Positions 53,492 through 63,724 of a stretch of DNA of 64,000 nt are shown piece by piece (within the stretch, counting starts at the first letter, position 1; each line of letters starts with the position of its first letter). This stretch comes from Anabaena subtropica FACHB-260. GTDB lineage: Bacteria; Cyanobacteriota; Cyanobacteriia; Cyanobacteriales; Nostocaceae. The position numbers and the translations under genes were made by a program. The notes under the pieces were generated by a model, which was not told the origin of the DNA, searched no databases, and saw only the letters and a list, made by a program, of their open reading frames with translations. The stretch covers positions 32,593-96,592 of the forward strand of contig NZ_JACJRF010000020.1 in NCBI RefSeq assembly GCF_014697105.1, in the 5' to 3' direction.

Positions 53492-54880
53492 ATGGTTTGT
53501 GGCATTTACCAAATTGTAAATACTTCTAATGGTAAATCTTACATTGGTCAATCACGCAGTATACATAGACGCTGGAGAGAACATACAAGAGGTTTAAATA
53601 GACCTAATGCTTTAGAAATAGGAAATTACCCGCTAAGATGTGCTTTTCTAAAATATGGATTAACGGAAACAGTTAGTACATCAGATAAAATTGGGTGGTT
53701 TGATTTTAGAATAATTGAGCAATGCACAGAAGATAAATTATTAGAAAGAGAACAATTTTGGATAAATACAATTAACCCAGAATATAACTGCAATATTTGG
53801 ACTCCAGCTAGAAAGAAAAATAAAGTTGATTCTGAGAAAAAATTCTGGATTCAATATCATAACTACAATTCTTTAGGTTATTTACCTGTAGAGCATATTC
53901 TTGATGAATATTTATTAGAAGAATATGATTATGATGAAGTGTTACCTGGGATATCAACTAATAAAAGAGCAGTATTAAACACTAAAGGTGATACTATATT
54001 TTTAATAGTAGGCATAGGAGAAAAACCTAAACAGTATTATCTTTGGTCTGCATTTATATGTGAAGAAAAAACTATCAGTGAGTATGAAGATAGTTATTTC
54101 TATGGCGCTTTCGGTTCTGGTCACTTGATGAAATCCCCTCAACTTTTAAACTCAAAAGAATTTAATGAGTTTAAAAGTTTTTGTGGCAATTTTGGCTTTG
54201 GTTTTATGCGTATCAAAGATTCACCTTACTTGAATAGATTAAAAGAATTATCAGAAAACCATAAACCAAAAAGTTTAAAATTTAATTTTAAAAATTATAT
54301 AAAAGATTTTTATGCACAAGTAACTTGTGTCAACCCCAAAGAATTTTCTGCTTATCACCGTCGAGGTTTTAGCCGTCATTTAGCTGTTTCCTTACATCCT
54401 GAAACTGCACTACCTGTATTAGCTGGAGAATGTACAGTTCTACTAATCTGTGAGCCAACTAATCATGTTTTAAAATATAAAGGTAGTACACTTCTAATTC
54501 ATATATTAGAATTTTATGACGAAGAAAAAGAACAAGAATATATAGAATCTTATGAATTAAATGAAGAAACATTTTCTATTTATTCAATTGCCGGATGGAT
54601 AACTGTTGAAAATGTTTTTAAATATGATGCAGAAAGTTTTGCTGCTGATAGAAATTTACATTTGCAAGAAAATGATTTTCGTTATTACCAAACGCACTGG
54701 GGGGATGGTAAATGCGATATCTGGGGTATTTATCTAAAAGAACCTGTTGTTATAAAACCGCCTATATGTAACGTATTTCAGCCAGAAGGTATTTATAGTG
54801 GTGATATATGGCAGGCAGAAAATTTATCGCACTTAGAAGTCTTTCAATTAGCATTAAAAATACCAGTTAATGATGAATAG
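53492..54880 (+). CDS. GIY-YIG nuclease-domain protein with long unknown C-terminal region
   Basis: 462 residues. Residues 3-105 form a GIY-YIG endonuclease domain: GIYQIVNTSNGKSYIGQSRS with the two tyrosines, Arg in HRRWREH, and the catalytic Glu in LEREQFWINTINPEYN. The remaining 350 residues are unrecognised, acidic and aromatic-rich, without membrane segments. The gene is AT-rich relative to its neighbours and lies in an islet of toxin-antitoxin and gene remnants, which suggests acquisition. It could be a homing-type nuclease or a defence effector. The start follows AAGGATCAT at a good distance. Confidence 0.8.
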   Translation: MVCGIYQIVNTSNGKSYIGQSRSIHRRWREHTRGLNRPNALEIGNYPLRCAFLKYGLTETVSTSDKIGWFDFRIIEQCTEDKLLEREQFWINTINPEYNCNIWTPARKKNKVDSEKKFWIQYHNYNSLGYLPVEHILDEYLLEEYDYDEVLPGISTNKRAVLNTKGDTIFLIVGIGEKPKQYYLWSAFICEEKTISEYEDSYFYGAFGSGHLMKSPQLLNSKEFNEFKSFCGNFGFGFMRIKDSPYLNRLKELSENHKPKSLKFNFKNYIKDFYAQVTCVNPKEFSAYHRRGFSRHLAVSLHPETALPVLAGECTVLLICEPTNHVLKYKGSTLLIHILEFYDEEKEQEYIESYELNEETFSIYSIAGWITVENVFKYDAESFAADRNLHLQENDFRYYQTHWGDGKCDIWGIYLKEPVVIKPPICNVFQPEGIYSGDIWQAENLSHLEVFQLALKIPVNDE

Positions 54881-54919
54881 TCTCATTAACAACTACTTGG
54901 CAGTTAAAGGAATTATCCT

Positions 54920-55079
54920 CAAAAGCAAAAATAGCTAATCGCTAGTTTAAAACTCACCAGCAATTAGCTATTAGTTATAGTTAGCAATTGACTTGTTCCT
55001 AAGTCAAGGCTTCTGCACCACCAACAACCTCAAGGAGTTCTTGAGTAATGGCTGCTTGACGGGCTTTGTTGTAAAACAA
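54920..55079. repeat. Duplicate of the atpG 3' end, direct repeat copy A
   Basis: 160 bases matching 55700-55859 exactly 780 bases away, with about ten mismatches and no indels. On the minus strand it encodes the last 25 residues of the gamma subunit ([19 protein letters not shown] and AEALT) plus downstream sequence. It has no start and is not part of a gene. Confidence 0.93.
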
Positions 55080-55120
55080 GGAAGGATTTACACATCTGTC
55101 CGTCTGATACATAATAATTC

Positions 55121-55357
55121 TTAGCCAACTGGTTGCATCGAACTGATTTGCCCTAGCTCAACACTCACAGCATCAAAGCGATCATCCCCTGGACGGTAGG
55201 ATAAAACTTCTATACCAATTGGCTCGCCACTTACCCCATCTTTGATCAAAATTACCCCATCTCCAAGCTCAGTGGCAATTTGGTTTTTTCTGGGAACTTG
55301 CCAAAATACACTTAATAGCTCCATTTCTGGTTCGTAAAACACCTTTATTTGAGCCAC
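55121..55357 (-). CDS. DUF2283-like protein, possible antitoxin
   Basis: 78 residues: [19 protein letters not shown] ... [26 protein letters not shown] resembles the small DUF2283 family that is often encoded beside small toxin-like proteins. Its start overlaps the end of the upstream 78-codon gene by 13 bases, so the two are translationally coupled. A toxin-antitoxin pair is an inference from size and coupling. Confidence 0.7.
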   Translation of the reverse strand: MAQIKVFYEPEMELLSVFWQVPRKNQIATELGDGVILIKDGVSGEPIGIEVLSYRPGDDRFDAVSVELGQISSMQPVG

Positions 55358-55581
55358 ACTGTTTCGCCCTCCTTAATAGCATCGGTTTGGTAGGCTGTAA
55401 TCAAGAATCCATCTCCATTTAAGCGTCGAGCCACCGCAACAACCCAACGTTTTTCTTTCCGTTCCCGATAAAATAATAATACTTCTGCATCTCGGCTACT
55501 GCGTCGAATTTCGTCCGGTGCAGCAAGAGCTGATTGAATTAGCTCCTCCAACGCCTCTATATCAGGATGCTTGATAATCAA
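55345..55581 (-). CDS. Small toxin-like partner, possibly N-truncated
   Basis: 78 residues from a TTG at 55581 (IIKHPDIEALEELIQSALAAP, then EVLLFYRERKEKRWVVAVARRL, GDGFLITAYQTDAIKEG). The two beta-strand blocks resemble small nuclease-like toxins that accompany DUF2283 proteins. The frame continues upstream as EYWQRLIIKHPD to a TAA, with no ATG or clear ribosome site, so the native N-terminus may have been cut off when the region was formed. It overlaps the downstream partner by 13 bases. Confidence 0.65.
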   Translation of the reverse strand: MIIKHPDIEALEELIQSALAAPDEIRRSSRDAEVLLFYRERKEKRWVVAVARRLNGDGFLITAYQTDAIKEGETVWLK

Positions 55582-55699
55582 TCGTTGCCAATACTCTTAG
55601 GATGTTCTCACCGTAAAGCCTAGCGGTGTAGAAATTTCAAACTTCATGGAAATGTTAGCACTACAAAGAGTCGTATCACATTTGTTTGTCGCATATGCC

Positions 55700-55859
55700 C
55701 AAAAGCAAAAATAGCTAATCGCTGGATTTAAAGTTACCAGCAATTAGCTATTAGTTATAGTTAGCAATTGACTTGTTCCTAAGTCAACGCTTCTGCACCG
55801 CCGACAACCTCAAGGAGTTCTTGAGTAATGGCTGCTTGACGGGCTTTGTTGTAAGACAA
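55700..55859. repeat. atpG 3' end, direct repeat copy B (native)
   Basis: The second copy of the 160-base direct repeat. It is joined to the complete atpG gene and includes its stop codon and about 79 bases beyond. The segment between the copies (55080-55699) holds the toxin-antitoxin-like pair. Confidence 0.93.
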
Positions 55860-56726
55860 TGATAGGGATTTGATTAATTCACCAGCATTATCACTAGCGT
55901 TGCTCATGGCTGTCATCCGCGCTGCTAGTTCACTAGCAGCAGATTCTTGCAATGCGCGTAATAGCTGGTTGCTCAAATATAAGGGCAACAGAGAATCGAG
56001 AATTTGTACTGGGTCTTGCTCGAAAATCATGTCGCGGGGCAAAGGACGGACTTGGCTGGTGACGGTTTGCCGTTCTACTTCAAATTGACCGCCACGGGTT
56101 GTCAGGCGGAAGATTTCGTCATCAGCTGCTTCTAAACCTTGAGTGTCAAGGGGTAGCAAGGTTTGAACAACAGGACGAGAGCTAACCAAGGAGACAAAGC
56201 GGGTATAAATTAACTCAATGCGGTCTACTTTTTCTGACAGGAATAAAGATAGCAACTCATCGGCAATTTTATTAGCTTCATCGGCAGTGGGGATTTGCTC
56301 TAAACCACTGTAACTAGCATCGATTGGTTGCTCACGCCGTTTAAAGTATTGTTCAGACTTACGTCCAACGACTACAAATGTGTAGTCTAGACCTTCTGCC
56401 TTTAGTTCTTTGGCGCGATTTTCGGCACGACGGATGACGTTGGTATTGTAACCGCCACACAAACCACGATCGCCGGAAATAACCAACAACCCTACTGATT
56501 TAACTTCCCGCTTCTTCAGTAGTGGTAAGTCTACATCTTCAAACCGCAGACGGGTTTGCAAACCATACAAAACTTGTGCCAAACGGTCAGCAAAGGGACG
56601 GGTAGCAATTACCTGTTCTTGAGCGCGACGGACTCTAGCCGCAGCTACCAGCCGCATGGCTTCTGTAATTTTTTTGGTGTTCTTGACCGACTGGATGCGA
56701 TCGCGTATTGATTTGAGGTTAGGCAT
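55779..56726 (-). CDS. atpG: ATP synthase F1 gamma subunit
   Basis: Rotor shaft of F1, 315 residues. [24 protein letters not shown] is the conserved N-terminal helix. Residues 190-230 contain the extra segment found in cyanobacterial and chloroplast gamma ([23 protein letters not shown]) without the two regulatory cysteines of plants. The C-terminus ([22 protein letters not shown]) is the rotor helix. It is the last gene of the operon here; beta and epsilon are encoded elsewhere, as usual in Nostoc. Confidence 0.98.
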   Translation of the reverse strand: MPNLKSIRDRIQSVKNTKKITEAMRLVAAARVRRAQEQVIATRPFADRLAQVLYGLQTRLRFEDVDLPLLKKREVKSVGLLVISGDRGLCGGYNTNVIRRAENRAKELKAEGLDYTFVVVGRKSEQYFKRREQPIDASYSGLEQIPTADEANKIADELLSLFLSEKVDRIELIYTRFVSLVSSRPVVQTLLPLDTQGLEAADDEIFRLTTRGGQFEVERQTVTSQVRPLPRDMIFEQDPVQILDSLLPLYLSNQLLRALQESAASELAARMTAMSNASDNAGELIKSLSLSYNKARQAAITQELLEVVGGAEALT

Positions 56727-56738
56727 ATTATTTGTTTA

Positions 56739-56813
56739 TTGTCAGTTGTCAGTTGTCAGTTGTCAGTTGTCAGTGTTTAATACTACTGACCACTGACTAA
56801 TGACTAATGACTA
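56739..56813. repeat. Heptamer arrays between atpA and atpG
   Basis: Five perfect TTGTCAG units (56739-56773) are followed by the opposite-sense ACTGACC/ACTAATG-type units up to 56813. The two parts can pair as a hairpin in the operon mRNA. Confidence 0.9.
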
Positions 56814-58331
56814 AGCAGTAGCTTTGAAGGTCTTTTTGTAATCTTCTAAAGCTGCCTTCAAGGATTTTTCTTCGTCATCACCCAATACTTTCTTAGATTG
56901 TACGTCTTGGAAGTAGGGGGTAGTGCCTGACTTCAAGTAATCTCTAAAGCCTTTGGTGAAGGTTGTAACTTTATCAACTGGAACATCATCTAAGTAACCG
57001 TTGATACCAGCGTAGAGGATTGCTACTTGTTCAGCTACGGACAGGGGTTGGTTTTGGGGTTGTTTGAGGAGTTCCCGCAGGCGTTGACCCCTTGCCAACT
57101 GGTCTTGGGTAGCTTTATCTAGGTCAGAAGCAAATTGTGCGAAGGCTTGCAGGTCGTCAAACTGTGCTAGTTCGAGTTTAATCTTACCTGCAACTTTTTT
57201 CATCGCCTTGGTTTGTGCCGCAGAACCCACACGGGATACGGAGATACCAGGGTTTACAGCCGGGCGTACACCAGCGTTAAATAAGTCAGAGGATAAGAAA
57301 ATCTGACCGTCGGTGATGGAAATTACGTTAGTAGGAATGTAGGCGGAAACGTCACCGGCTTGGGTTTCGATGATTGGTAGGGCAGTCATGCTACCTTTAC
57401 CGAGTTCATCACTGAGTTTAGCTGCTCTTTCCAACAAGCGGGAGTGAATGTAGAATACGTCACCAGGGTAAGCTTCCCGTCCTGGTGGACGACGTAGCAG
57501 CAAGGACATTTGGCGATAAGCTTGGGCTTGCTTAGATAAGTCGTCATAAATTACTAAGGTAGCTTTGCCTTTGTACATGAAGTACTCAGCAATGGTAGCA
57601 CCTGTGTAGGGAGCCAAGAATTGTAGAGTCGCAGGTTCACTGGCACCAGCAGCAACTACTACTGTGTAGTCCATTGCACCTTTTTCTTGTAAGGTTTGGA
57701 CTACGTTAGCAACGGTAGAAGCTTTTTGACCGATCGCTACATAAACACAAACTACATCTTCACCTTTTTGGTTGATGATGGTGTCAATGGCGATCGCTGT
57801 TTTTCCTGTTTGGCGATCGCCAATGATTAATTCCCGTTGACCACGGCCGATGGGAATCATGGAGTCGATAGCGGTGATACCCGTTTGCATGGGTTCGTGT
57901 ACTGACCGACGAGCAATAATACCGGGGGCTGGTGATTCAATCAAACGGCTTTCGCTGCTTTTGATTTCTCCCTTACCATCAATAGGACGACCCAAAGCAT
58001 CGACAACGCGACCAACCAAGGCTTCGCCAACACCGATTTGAGCAATTTTTCCAGTAGCGGTAACGGTGCTACCTTCTTGAATTTCCCGGCCTTCACCCAT
58101 CAATACCGCACCAACGTTATCTTCTTCTAAGTTTTGGGCGATACCAACTGTGCCGTCTTCAAATTCTAGAAGTTCGCCAGCCATAGCCTTTTCTAGACCA
58201 TAGATCCGGGCGATACCGTCACCTACTTGTAATACAGTCCCAACGTTAGCAACTTTGACTTCTTGGTCGTATTGCTCGATTTGCTGTTGAATAATACTGC
58301 TGATTTCGTCAGGTCTAATTGAAATGCTCAT
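56811..58331 (-). CDS. atpA: ATP synthase F1 alpha subunit
   Basis: 506 residues from the ATG at 58331 ([20 protein letters not shown]); a longer frame reaching 58400 has no family match before this Met. Walker A is [15 protein letters not shown], and [20 protein letters not shown] is the conserved subunit-contact stretch. It forms the non-catalytic nucleotide sites of the F1 hexamer. It lies between the delta and gamma genes in the operon. Confidence 0.98.
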   Translation of the reverse strand: MSISIRPDEISSIIQQQIEQYDQEVKVANVGTVLQVGDGIARIYGLEKAMAGELLEFEDGTVGIAQNLEEDNVGAVLMGEGREIQEGSTVTATGKIAQIGVGEALVGRVVDALGRPIDGKGEIKSSESRLIESPAPGIIARRSVHEPMQTGITAIDSMIPIGRGQRELIIGDRQTGKTAIAIDTIINQKGEDVVCVYVAIGQKASTVANVVQTLQEKGAMDYTVVVAAGASEPATLQFLAPYTGATIAEYFMYKGKATLVIYDDLSKQAQAYRQMSLLLRRPPGREAYPGDVFYIHSRLLERAAKLSDELGKGSMTALPIIETQAGDVSAYIPTNVISITDGQIFLSSDLFNAGVRPAVNPGISVSRVGSAAQTKAMKKVAGKIKLELAQFDDLQAFAQFASDLDKATQDQLARGQRLRELLKQPQNQPLSVAEQVAILYAGINGYLDDVPVDKVTTFTKGFRDYLKSGTTPYFQDVQSKKVLGDDEEKSLKAALEDYKKTFKATA

Positions 58332-58493
58332 GTGTGTATCTTTTTTTCTTGCGAGACGGAAGATATTTAATAGACGCGAGAAATAATATCGCGTCTGCAT
58401 TTAGTTTGAGGAGTTAAAAGTTAAACATAATGCACAAAAAACATTAATTGTCAAGTGCTAGATGTAAAACCGCTAACTGTACCTCTGAACTTT

Positions 58494-59045
58494 CTAGCTA
58501 TTGCTTAAGCGCAAGGAGAGGCGACGTAGCTGACCCCGGATACTAGAGTCAATTACCTGAGAGCCGACTTTGATGATCACACCACCAATCAGGCTACTGT
58601 CTACCTTGGTTGCCAGTTCTACTTGACGAGCTTTGGTGATTGCCAGTACCTTCTCTTTAACTGCTTGCTGTTGATCTTCTGTTAAAGCTACAGCAGAAGT
58701 AACTTCCGCTAATACGGTTTGATTCAGTTGCCGCAACAGTGCCAAATACTGCTGTAAAATCTCTTCCAAGAAGAAAATGCGTCGTTTATCTACCAACAAC
58801 AGCAAGAAGTTACGTAGGTAAGGACTAGCTTCACCCAATATTTGTGTAATCAGAGATTTTTTGTTCTCCGCTGCAATAAAGGGGTTGTCGATAAAGTTCC
58901 GTAGCTGCTGATTTTCCGAAAGCAAGTTCAGCAAAGTACGCGCATCTGTGCCGAAATCTTCCGTCAAGTTTTTGGATTTAGCGATTGACAACAGTGCCTG
59001 AGCGTAAGGTTGGGCTACCTCAGTGTTTGCTACTTTACTTGTCAT
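58494..59045 (-). CDS. atpH: ATP synthase F1 delta subunit
   Basis: 183 residues, the peripheral-stalk subunit joining alpha to b/b'. [23 protein letters not shown] and the C-terminal [29 protein letters not shown] are diagnostic of the OSCP/delta family. Its start overlaps the atpF stop by four bases (ATGA). Confidence 0.97.
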   Translation of the reverse strand: MTSKVANTEVAQPYAQALLSIAKSKNLTEDFGTDARTLLNLLSENQQLRNFIDNPFIAAENKKSLITQILGEASPYLRNFLLLLVDKRRIFFLEEILQQYLALLRQLNQTVLAEVTSAVALTEDQQQAVKEKVLAITKARQVELATKVDSSLIGGVIIKVGSQVIDSSIRGQLRRLSLRLSNS

Positions 59046-59605
59046 ACTCCGCCTCCCAATTGTGCGATGCTACGGTCAATTAGAGTTTTTTGAGCATCTT
59101 CACTAATGCCACCTTGTAGTTCCGACTCCGCTTTTTGCAATGCCAAAGTAACTACTCGCTGCCGCAACCCGGCGATCGCTCTTTCTAGTTCTGCATTCAA
59201 GTCTGCTGCCCCTGCTTCTTGCAAGCGTTCAATATCCACAGCAGCTTGGGCAATGATAGCCTGACTCGCAGTTTGGGCGTTGTCTTGAGCTGATTTTTTG
59301 ATTCTTTCAGCTTCTGCTTGCGCTTGCTCTAGCTTTTGTTGCGCCTCTTTCAGTTGCTTAGCTGCATCTGCGGCGCGTTGTTCTGCATTCTTAATTGCTG
59401 TTTCAATGTTTTCGCGGCGAGTTTTCAGGGTAGTCCCCAACACTTTCCGCCCAAAGACAAACAGCACAGTAATAATAATGGCCAGGTTAATCAGGTTGGT
59501 GTCGAGAATATTGGTATTTAAACCAAAACCACCTTCCGCCGCACCTTCTGCCAATTCACCTCCAACGGCACTGGCTTCCGCCATCAACAGTAAAAAAGTC
59601 CCCAT
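59042..59605 (-). CDS. atpF: ATP synthase F0 b subunit
   Basis: 187 residues. The N-terminal extension before the membrane helix ([18 protein letters not shown], residues about 37-55) is typical of the cyanobacterial b. A long coiled coil follows (residues 56-165, Ala/Glu/Gln-rich). It pairs with b' in the stator. Its stop overlaps the delta start. Confidence 0.97.
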   Translation of the reverse strand: MGTFLLLMAEASAVGGELAEGAAEGGFGLNTNILDTNLINLAIIITVLFVFGRKVLGTTLKTRRENIETAIKNAEQRAADAAKQLKEAQQKLEQAQAEAERIKKSAQDNAQTASQAIIAQAAVDIERLQEAGAADLNAELERAIAGLRQRVVTLALQKAESELQGGISEDAQKTLIDRSIAQLGGGV

Positions 59606-59668
59606 GATTTTCCATCCACAACTGCGCTGCCAAAGGTTTGTGTCATTCGCCCTTCGTCACTTTTTGCT

Positions 59669-59705
59669 GTTGACTAATGACTAATGACCAATGACTAATG
59701 ACTAA
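59669..59705. repeat. Heptamer array between atpF and atpF2
   Basis: GACTAAT-type units (GACTAAT, GACTAAT, GACCAAT, GACTAAT, GACTAAA) from about 59672. The same motif type as the array after atpA. Confidence 0.85.
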
Positions 59706-59716
59706 AATTTATTGAG

Positions 59717-60208
59717 TTAGCGCTGGTTTACTAGATCGGCTCCCAAAAGCTTTTCTAGGATTTGGCGACTTAGGGCATCAACTTGCTGCTCTAAGGAAGC
59801 CAGAGCCTGCTGTTTTTGCTGCTCAATCTCACCGGCAGCTTGTTCTCTTTGTGCCTGTGCCTCTTTTTGGGCTGCTGCAATTTTTTGTCCAGCAATTGTT
59901 TGGGCTTCGGCTTGAGCGTCTGCAATAATTGTCTGTGCTTGTCGTCTAGCTCCTGCTAACTCTTGCTCGTAAGCCTCTGCTAATTTCTCAGCTTTGGACA
60001 AACGCTCTTGGGCTTCTAATTGATTGTTACGAACATATTCATTTCGTCCATCAATAGCTTTACCCAGGGGTTTGTAGAGAGTAGCATTCAGTATCAGAGC
60101 TAACACTAGAAACTGGATTGCCATCAAGGGTAAGGTAGCATCTAAATCAAACAGCCCGCCTTCCTTGGCAACCTCTTCCACCGCTAGTAAGGTGATCCAA
60201 TGTGTCAT
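59717..60208 (-). CDS. atpF2: ATP synthase F0 b' subunit
   Basis: 163 residues. It has a membrane helix near residues 25-45 ([20 protein letters not shown]) and then [17 protein letters not shown], the b' signature, followed by a coiled coil. It is the photosynthetic-type second stator chain that heterodimerises with b. Confidence 0.97.
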   Translation of the reverse strand: MTHWITLLAVEEVAKEGGLFDLDATLPLMAIQFLVLALILNATLYKPLGKAIDGRNEYVRNNQLEAQERLSKAEKLAEAYEQELAGARRQAQTIIADAQAEAQTIAGQKIAAAQKEAQAQREQAAGEIEQQKQQALASLEQQVDALSRQILEKLLGADLVNQR

Positions 60209-60238
60209 GTTCGCTTGTTCCTATCTACTATGTTTGTC

Positions 60239-60345
60239 CTGAGTTCTGAGTTGTGAGTTACGAGTTATGAGTTAAGTGTTTAACTCCTAACTCCTAACTG
60301 CGTTGACTCAGCACTCAGCACTCAGCACTCAGTACCCAGTACTGA
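60239..60345. repeat. Heptamer arrays between atpF2 and atpE
   Basis: GAGTTNT/TGAGTTA-type units (about 60240-60275) and their opposites (CTAACTC, CAGCACT) up to the atpE stop. It fills nearly the whole intergenic gap. Confidence 0.85.
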
Positions 60346-60603
<258 letters not shown>

Positions 60604-60631
60604 TTACCTTAATGAAACGAATGGTTTTGTT

Positions 60632-60663
60632 AGTGGTCAGTGGTCAGTAGTCAGTAGTCAGTC
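60632..60663. repeat. Heptamer array between atpE and atpB
   Basis: AGTGGTC, AGTGGTC, AGTAGTC, AGTAGTC units; the same family of tandem repeats as in the other atp gaps. Confidence 0.85.
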
Positions 60664-60700
60664 GCTAATAACTGATCTACGTCTACTTTTCTGAGGGGTT

Positions 60701-61456
60701 TTAATGATGTCCCTCATGCTCTTCGCCATGATGATCTTCCATCGCTTCACCGATGTAAGCCGCAGCCAAAGTAGCAAAAATTAGTGCCTGGATAGCGCTA
60801 GTAAATAGTCCCAAAGCCATTACTGGCAGAGGTACAAATAAAGGTACTAGTAATACCAGTACGCCGACTACAAGTTCATCAGCTAAGATGTTACCGAATA
60901 AACGGAAACTTAGGGAAAGGGGCTTAGTGAAGTCTTCAATAATCTTGAATGGCAACATGAATGATACAGGTTGCACGTAGTTACCAAAATACCCCAATCC
61001 TTTTTTGCTGAATCCAGCGTAAAAATACGCCAAGGATGTCAACAAAGCTAATGCAACAGTTGTATTGATGTCGCTGGTTGGTGCTGTTAATTCTCCTTCT
61101 GGCAAATGAATCAGCTTGAAGGGAACTAACGCTCCTGACCAATTTGACACAAAAATGAACAAAAACAAAGTGCCAACGAACGGCACCCAGGGGCGATATT
61201 CTTTTTCGCCGATCTGGTTTTTTGCCAAATCCCGAATGAATTCTAGTGCATACTCCATGAGGTTCTGTATGCCACTAGGAATCCGTTTAATGTTACTGCT
61301 TGCAGCCACAGAAGCTAGTACTAGCACGCCAATAACAAACCAGGAGGTGAGAAACACCTGACCATGCAATTTTAAGTTACCTATTTGCCAGTACAGATGT
61401 TTTCCCACTTCCAATTCGGCAAGTGGAACAGAGTAAAAGTTCAGAAAATTCAACAT
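60701..61456 (-). CDS. atpB: ATP synthase F0 a subunit
   Basis: 251 residues with five or six membrane helices. The essential Arg is in [18 protein letters not shown], and the C-terminus has [30 protein letters not shown], a His-rich tail. It forms the proton half-channels next to the c ring. Confidence 0.97.
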   Translation of the reverse strand: MLNFLNFYSVPLAELEVGKHLYWQIGNLKLHGQVFLTSWFVIGVLVLASVAASSNIKRIPSGIQNLMEYALEFIRDLAKNQIGEKEYRPWVPFVGTLFLFIFVSNWSGALVPFKLIHLPEGELTAPTSDINTTVALALLTSLAYFYAGFSKKGLGYFGNYVQPVSFMLPFKIIEDFTKPLSLSFRLFGNILADELVVGVLVLLVPLFVPLPVMALGLFTSAIQALIFATLAAAYIGEAMEDHHGEEHEGHH

Positions 61457-61508
61457 TTTCCTTCCATTTCAATTGCTTCTCCAATCTTACCTGGAGAAGA
61501 GGAGCCTT

Positions 61509-62012
61509 TTAAGGTTGCCGGAGCTTTGGCGAGTCAGAGATAAAAGCTACCCTAACTACATAGATAATGAGCGTCGCTTTATAGGTGAGAAATCCCAAGA
61601 AGATGGGCATTATTTGCAATTGATTCCACCGCGATGCCAGCAAAATCAGCGCCATTAATAAAGCCAACCGAGTTTTACTCAGTGACTGTTTTTCTCTACC
61701 TAAACGCTCAACATCTTTTGCCAACATTCTCAAGTAAACCACACCTGTACACGCTCCTAATAAATAATTCAGAGCAATGTTTAAGGAATAAAAGATCCAG
61801 ACAGAGATAAATACAATCACTGTTAAGACAAGAGTGATTAACACCAACTCTTGATAGAGTTGATAAAACTCCTGCATAGAAGAGTTTGCTGGTTCTGTGT
61901 CCTCAAAACCAGGTTGAGTATCTTGTCGTGTTGTCGGAGTAGGTGCGATCGGTTCTTCTGACAAGCTCACGGGACTTGAAACCAGTACAGCTAACTTATT
62001 ATGACTGCACAT
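61509..62012 (-). CDS. atpI: ATP synthase assembly protein AtpI (Atp1)
   Basis: 167 residues. A 45-residue charged, acidic N-terminal tail precedes four hydrophobic segments ([75 protein letters not shown]). It is the first gene of the operon; the proteins help c-ring assembly in other bacteria. Its start ATG could be later; the conserved part begins near residue 46 (MQEFYQ). Confidence 0.9.
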   Translation of the reverse strand: MCSHNKLAVLVSSPVSLSEEPIAPTPTTRQDTQPGFEDTEPANSSMQEFYQLYQELVLITLVLTVIVFISVWIFYSLNIALNYLLGACTGVVYLRMLAKDVERLGREKQSLSKTRLALLMALILLASRWNQLQIMPIFLGFLTYKATLIIYVVRVAFISDSPKLRQP

Positions 62013-62542
62013 TCAGTCAGCTGAATCATATCACGATCCGGTAACAATACTTTAGAAAAAAACAATTAACTTCTTGTCAGGGATGGAGTTTTGTTTGACA
62101 AATTTGGGATTTTACCAGATTTTGGTGAATAACTTCCTCCAATGTTTTTTCTAGAGGTCTAGCCAATGCTTTTATGTTGTGATGAAGTCAGTTTTAAGCA
62201 AATTAGCTAGTGTTTGAGGCGGAATTACACCCCTGCTAATTTTTCAACAGCCCTGACTTGTAGAGTTTGTCATCCCCAGTTTGCTGGGCAAGAGCTAGAC
62301 ACACTTCTACTTTACATGAGATTTGCGAAAACGGGTTGTGGGCGATCGCCTGTCATGGGGTATAGCCTTTTGCTTATGGCGATTCCTGGTTAAGTGAGGT
62401 ACAGGATTAATGTTTTTAAACGCAGAGGGGCGTGGAAGAAAACGCGGAGGGGCGCGGAGATGTGTACTCAGTACCTCAGCAGATTAGGAAACGCAATATC
62501 ACGTATTGGGAGGATGTAGGAGTTTTAATTTTCACAGTGATT
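62013..62542. other. Intergenic region upstream of the atp operon, 530 bp
   Basis: Contains the operon promoter region (no clear -10/-35 that I can name) and a HIP1 site at about 62342. There is also a GC-rich direct repeat near 62420-62460 (CGCAGAGGGGCG and CGCGGAGGGGCG, 25 bases apart), a common dispersed motif of Nostoc genomes. I see no gene. Confidence 0.6.
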
Positions 62543-63724
62543 TTAATTCGGTGTCAGCATAACTAGCTGTTGTTTAATTAAGCTTCTAATTTCATCTAAG
62601 GTTAGCTGCACACTTGCCAAAATCTCGGCTAAGGTAGAATTGCCGTCGCATTTTTGTAAAAACTCTAACTGCGGTGTTGAGATGTTAATTACTTGGTAAT
62701 CGTAATTAAATAATACTTGACTAGGAAATCCATCGATACAAGGATTTAGTTCAGGAATTGCTTGTAGTAGGGCGTTATCATTTGACCAGTCGGCTTTGGT
62801 GATTGGTGGACGACCAAGAAAAAATTCGTAATGGGTAACTTCTGGGTCTAGTAATTCTATTAAACGATAACGTTGGCGTTGGCTCAATTCTTCAGCTCGT
62901 TCTATTAACTCTGGTGCTTTCCCCAACAACCTGTCTAAGTTCCAAAAACAGGGATTTGAGAAGCCAATAAACTCTAAGCCTGAAGCATCAATCAATTCAA
63001 ATAGTGTATCAATGTTGTAGTCAACCTCTTGGGGATGAACGTACATATCCGCAAAGCATTCATCACGTTGGTTTTCCATTGCCCAACGTTCTTTTTCTCG
63101 CTTGACAAGACGGTTGTTGTCTGGTAATGAAGCAAATATTTTTCGCCCGACTTGCACACCATCACGGTAATCGCCTCGTTTCTCATTTTGCAGGAGAGCG
63201 ATCGCTTTTTGCATGAGTTGAATTTCCCAGCGCCCCAATTCCCCATACACAAAAATGTGCATCAAACCACCAGGAGCTAACTTTTTCGCTAAAGCTTGAA
63301 TACCACGAATTGGGTCTGGTAAGTGATGCAGCACACCTACGCAGTTAATTAAATCAAACTCACCCGGTAACTGTTCCACATCGTACAAACTCAGGTGATG
63401 AAACTCGACGCGGTTTGCACCAGAACGCTGACAACGTTCTTTGGCTACTGCTAATGTACCTGCACTTAAATCAATCCCGACTACTTGCGCTTGGGGGTTG
63501 AGATGTACCAAATATTCCGTTCCCACACCTGAACCACACCCAGCATCTAAAATACGGATATTTTGCTTTGCTGGTTTCCGTCCTGTACAAAAACTGTAAG
63601 CCGCTAACCAATTCCAGCGCCAATTGTAACCAGGAGGTGGTTCATCTAGTATTGGTTCTGGGGGGAAAGGGTATGTATCGTAGAGTTTGGCTACAGCACT
63701 ACTAACGGTTTGAGGGTCGGACAT
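62543..63724 (-). CDS. Class I SAM-dependent methyltransferase
   Basis: 393 residues. Residues 1-40 contain the YDTYPFPPEP motif that marks a known cyanobacterial methyltransferase group. The Rossmann core is ILDAGCGSGVGTEYLV, VVGIDLSAGTLAVAK and INCVGVLHHLPDPIRGIQAL. The C-terminal 200 residues are a separate region without assigned motif. The substrate is unknown; the domain resembles those acting on small molecules. It is the neighbour of the atp operon in this strand order, as in related Nostoc genomes. Confidence 0.9.
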   Translation of the reverse strand: MSDPQTVSSAVAKLYDTYPFPPEPILDEPPPGYNWRWNWLAAYSFCTGRKPAKQNIRILDAGCGSGVGTEYLVHLNPQAQVVGIDLSAGTLAVAKERCQRSGANRVEFHHLSLYDVEQLPGEFDLINCVGVLHHLPDPIRGIQALAKKLAPGGLMHIFVYGELGRWEIQLMQKAIALLQNEKRGDYRDGVQVGRKIFASLPDNNRLVKREKERWAMENQRDECFADMYVHPQEVDYNIDTLFELIDASGLEFIGFSNPCFWNLDRLLGKAPELIERAEELSQRQRYRLIELLDPEVTHYEFFLGRPPITKADWSNDNALLQAIPELNPCIDGFPSQVLFNYDYQVINISTPQLEFLQKCDGNSTLAEILASVQLTLDEIRSLIKQQLVMLTPN

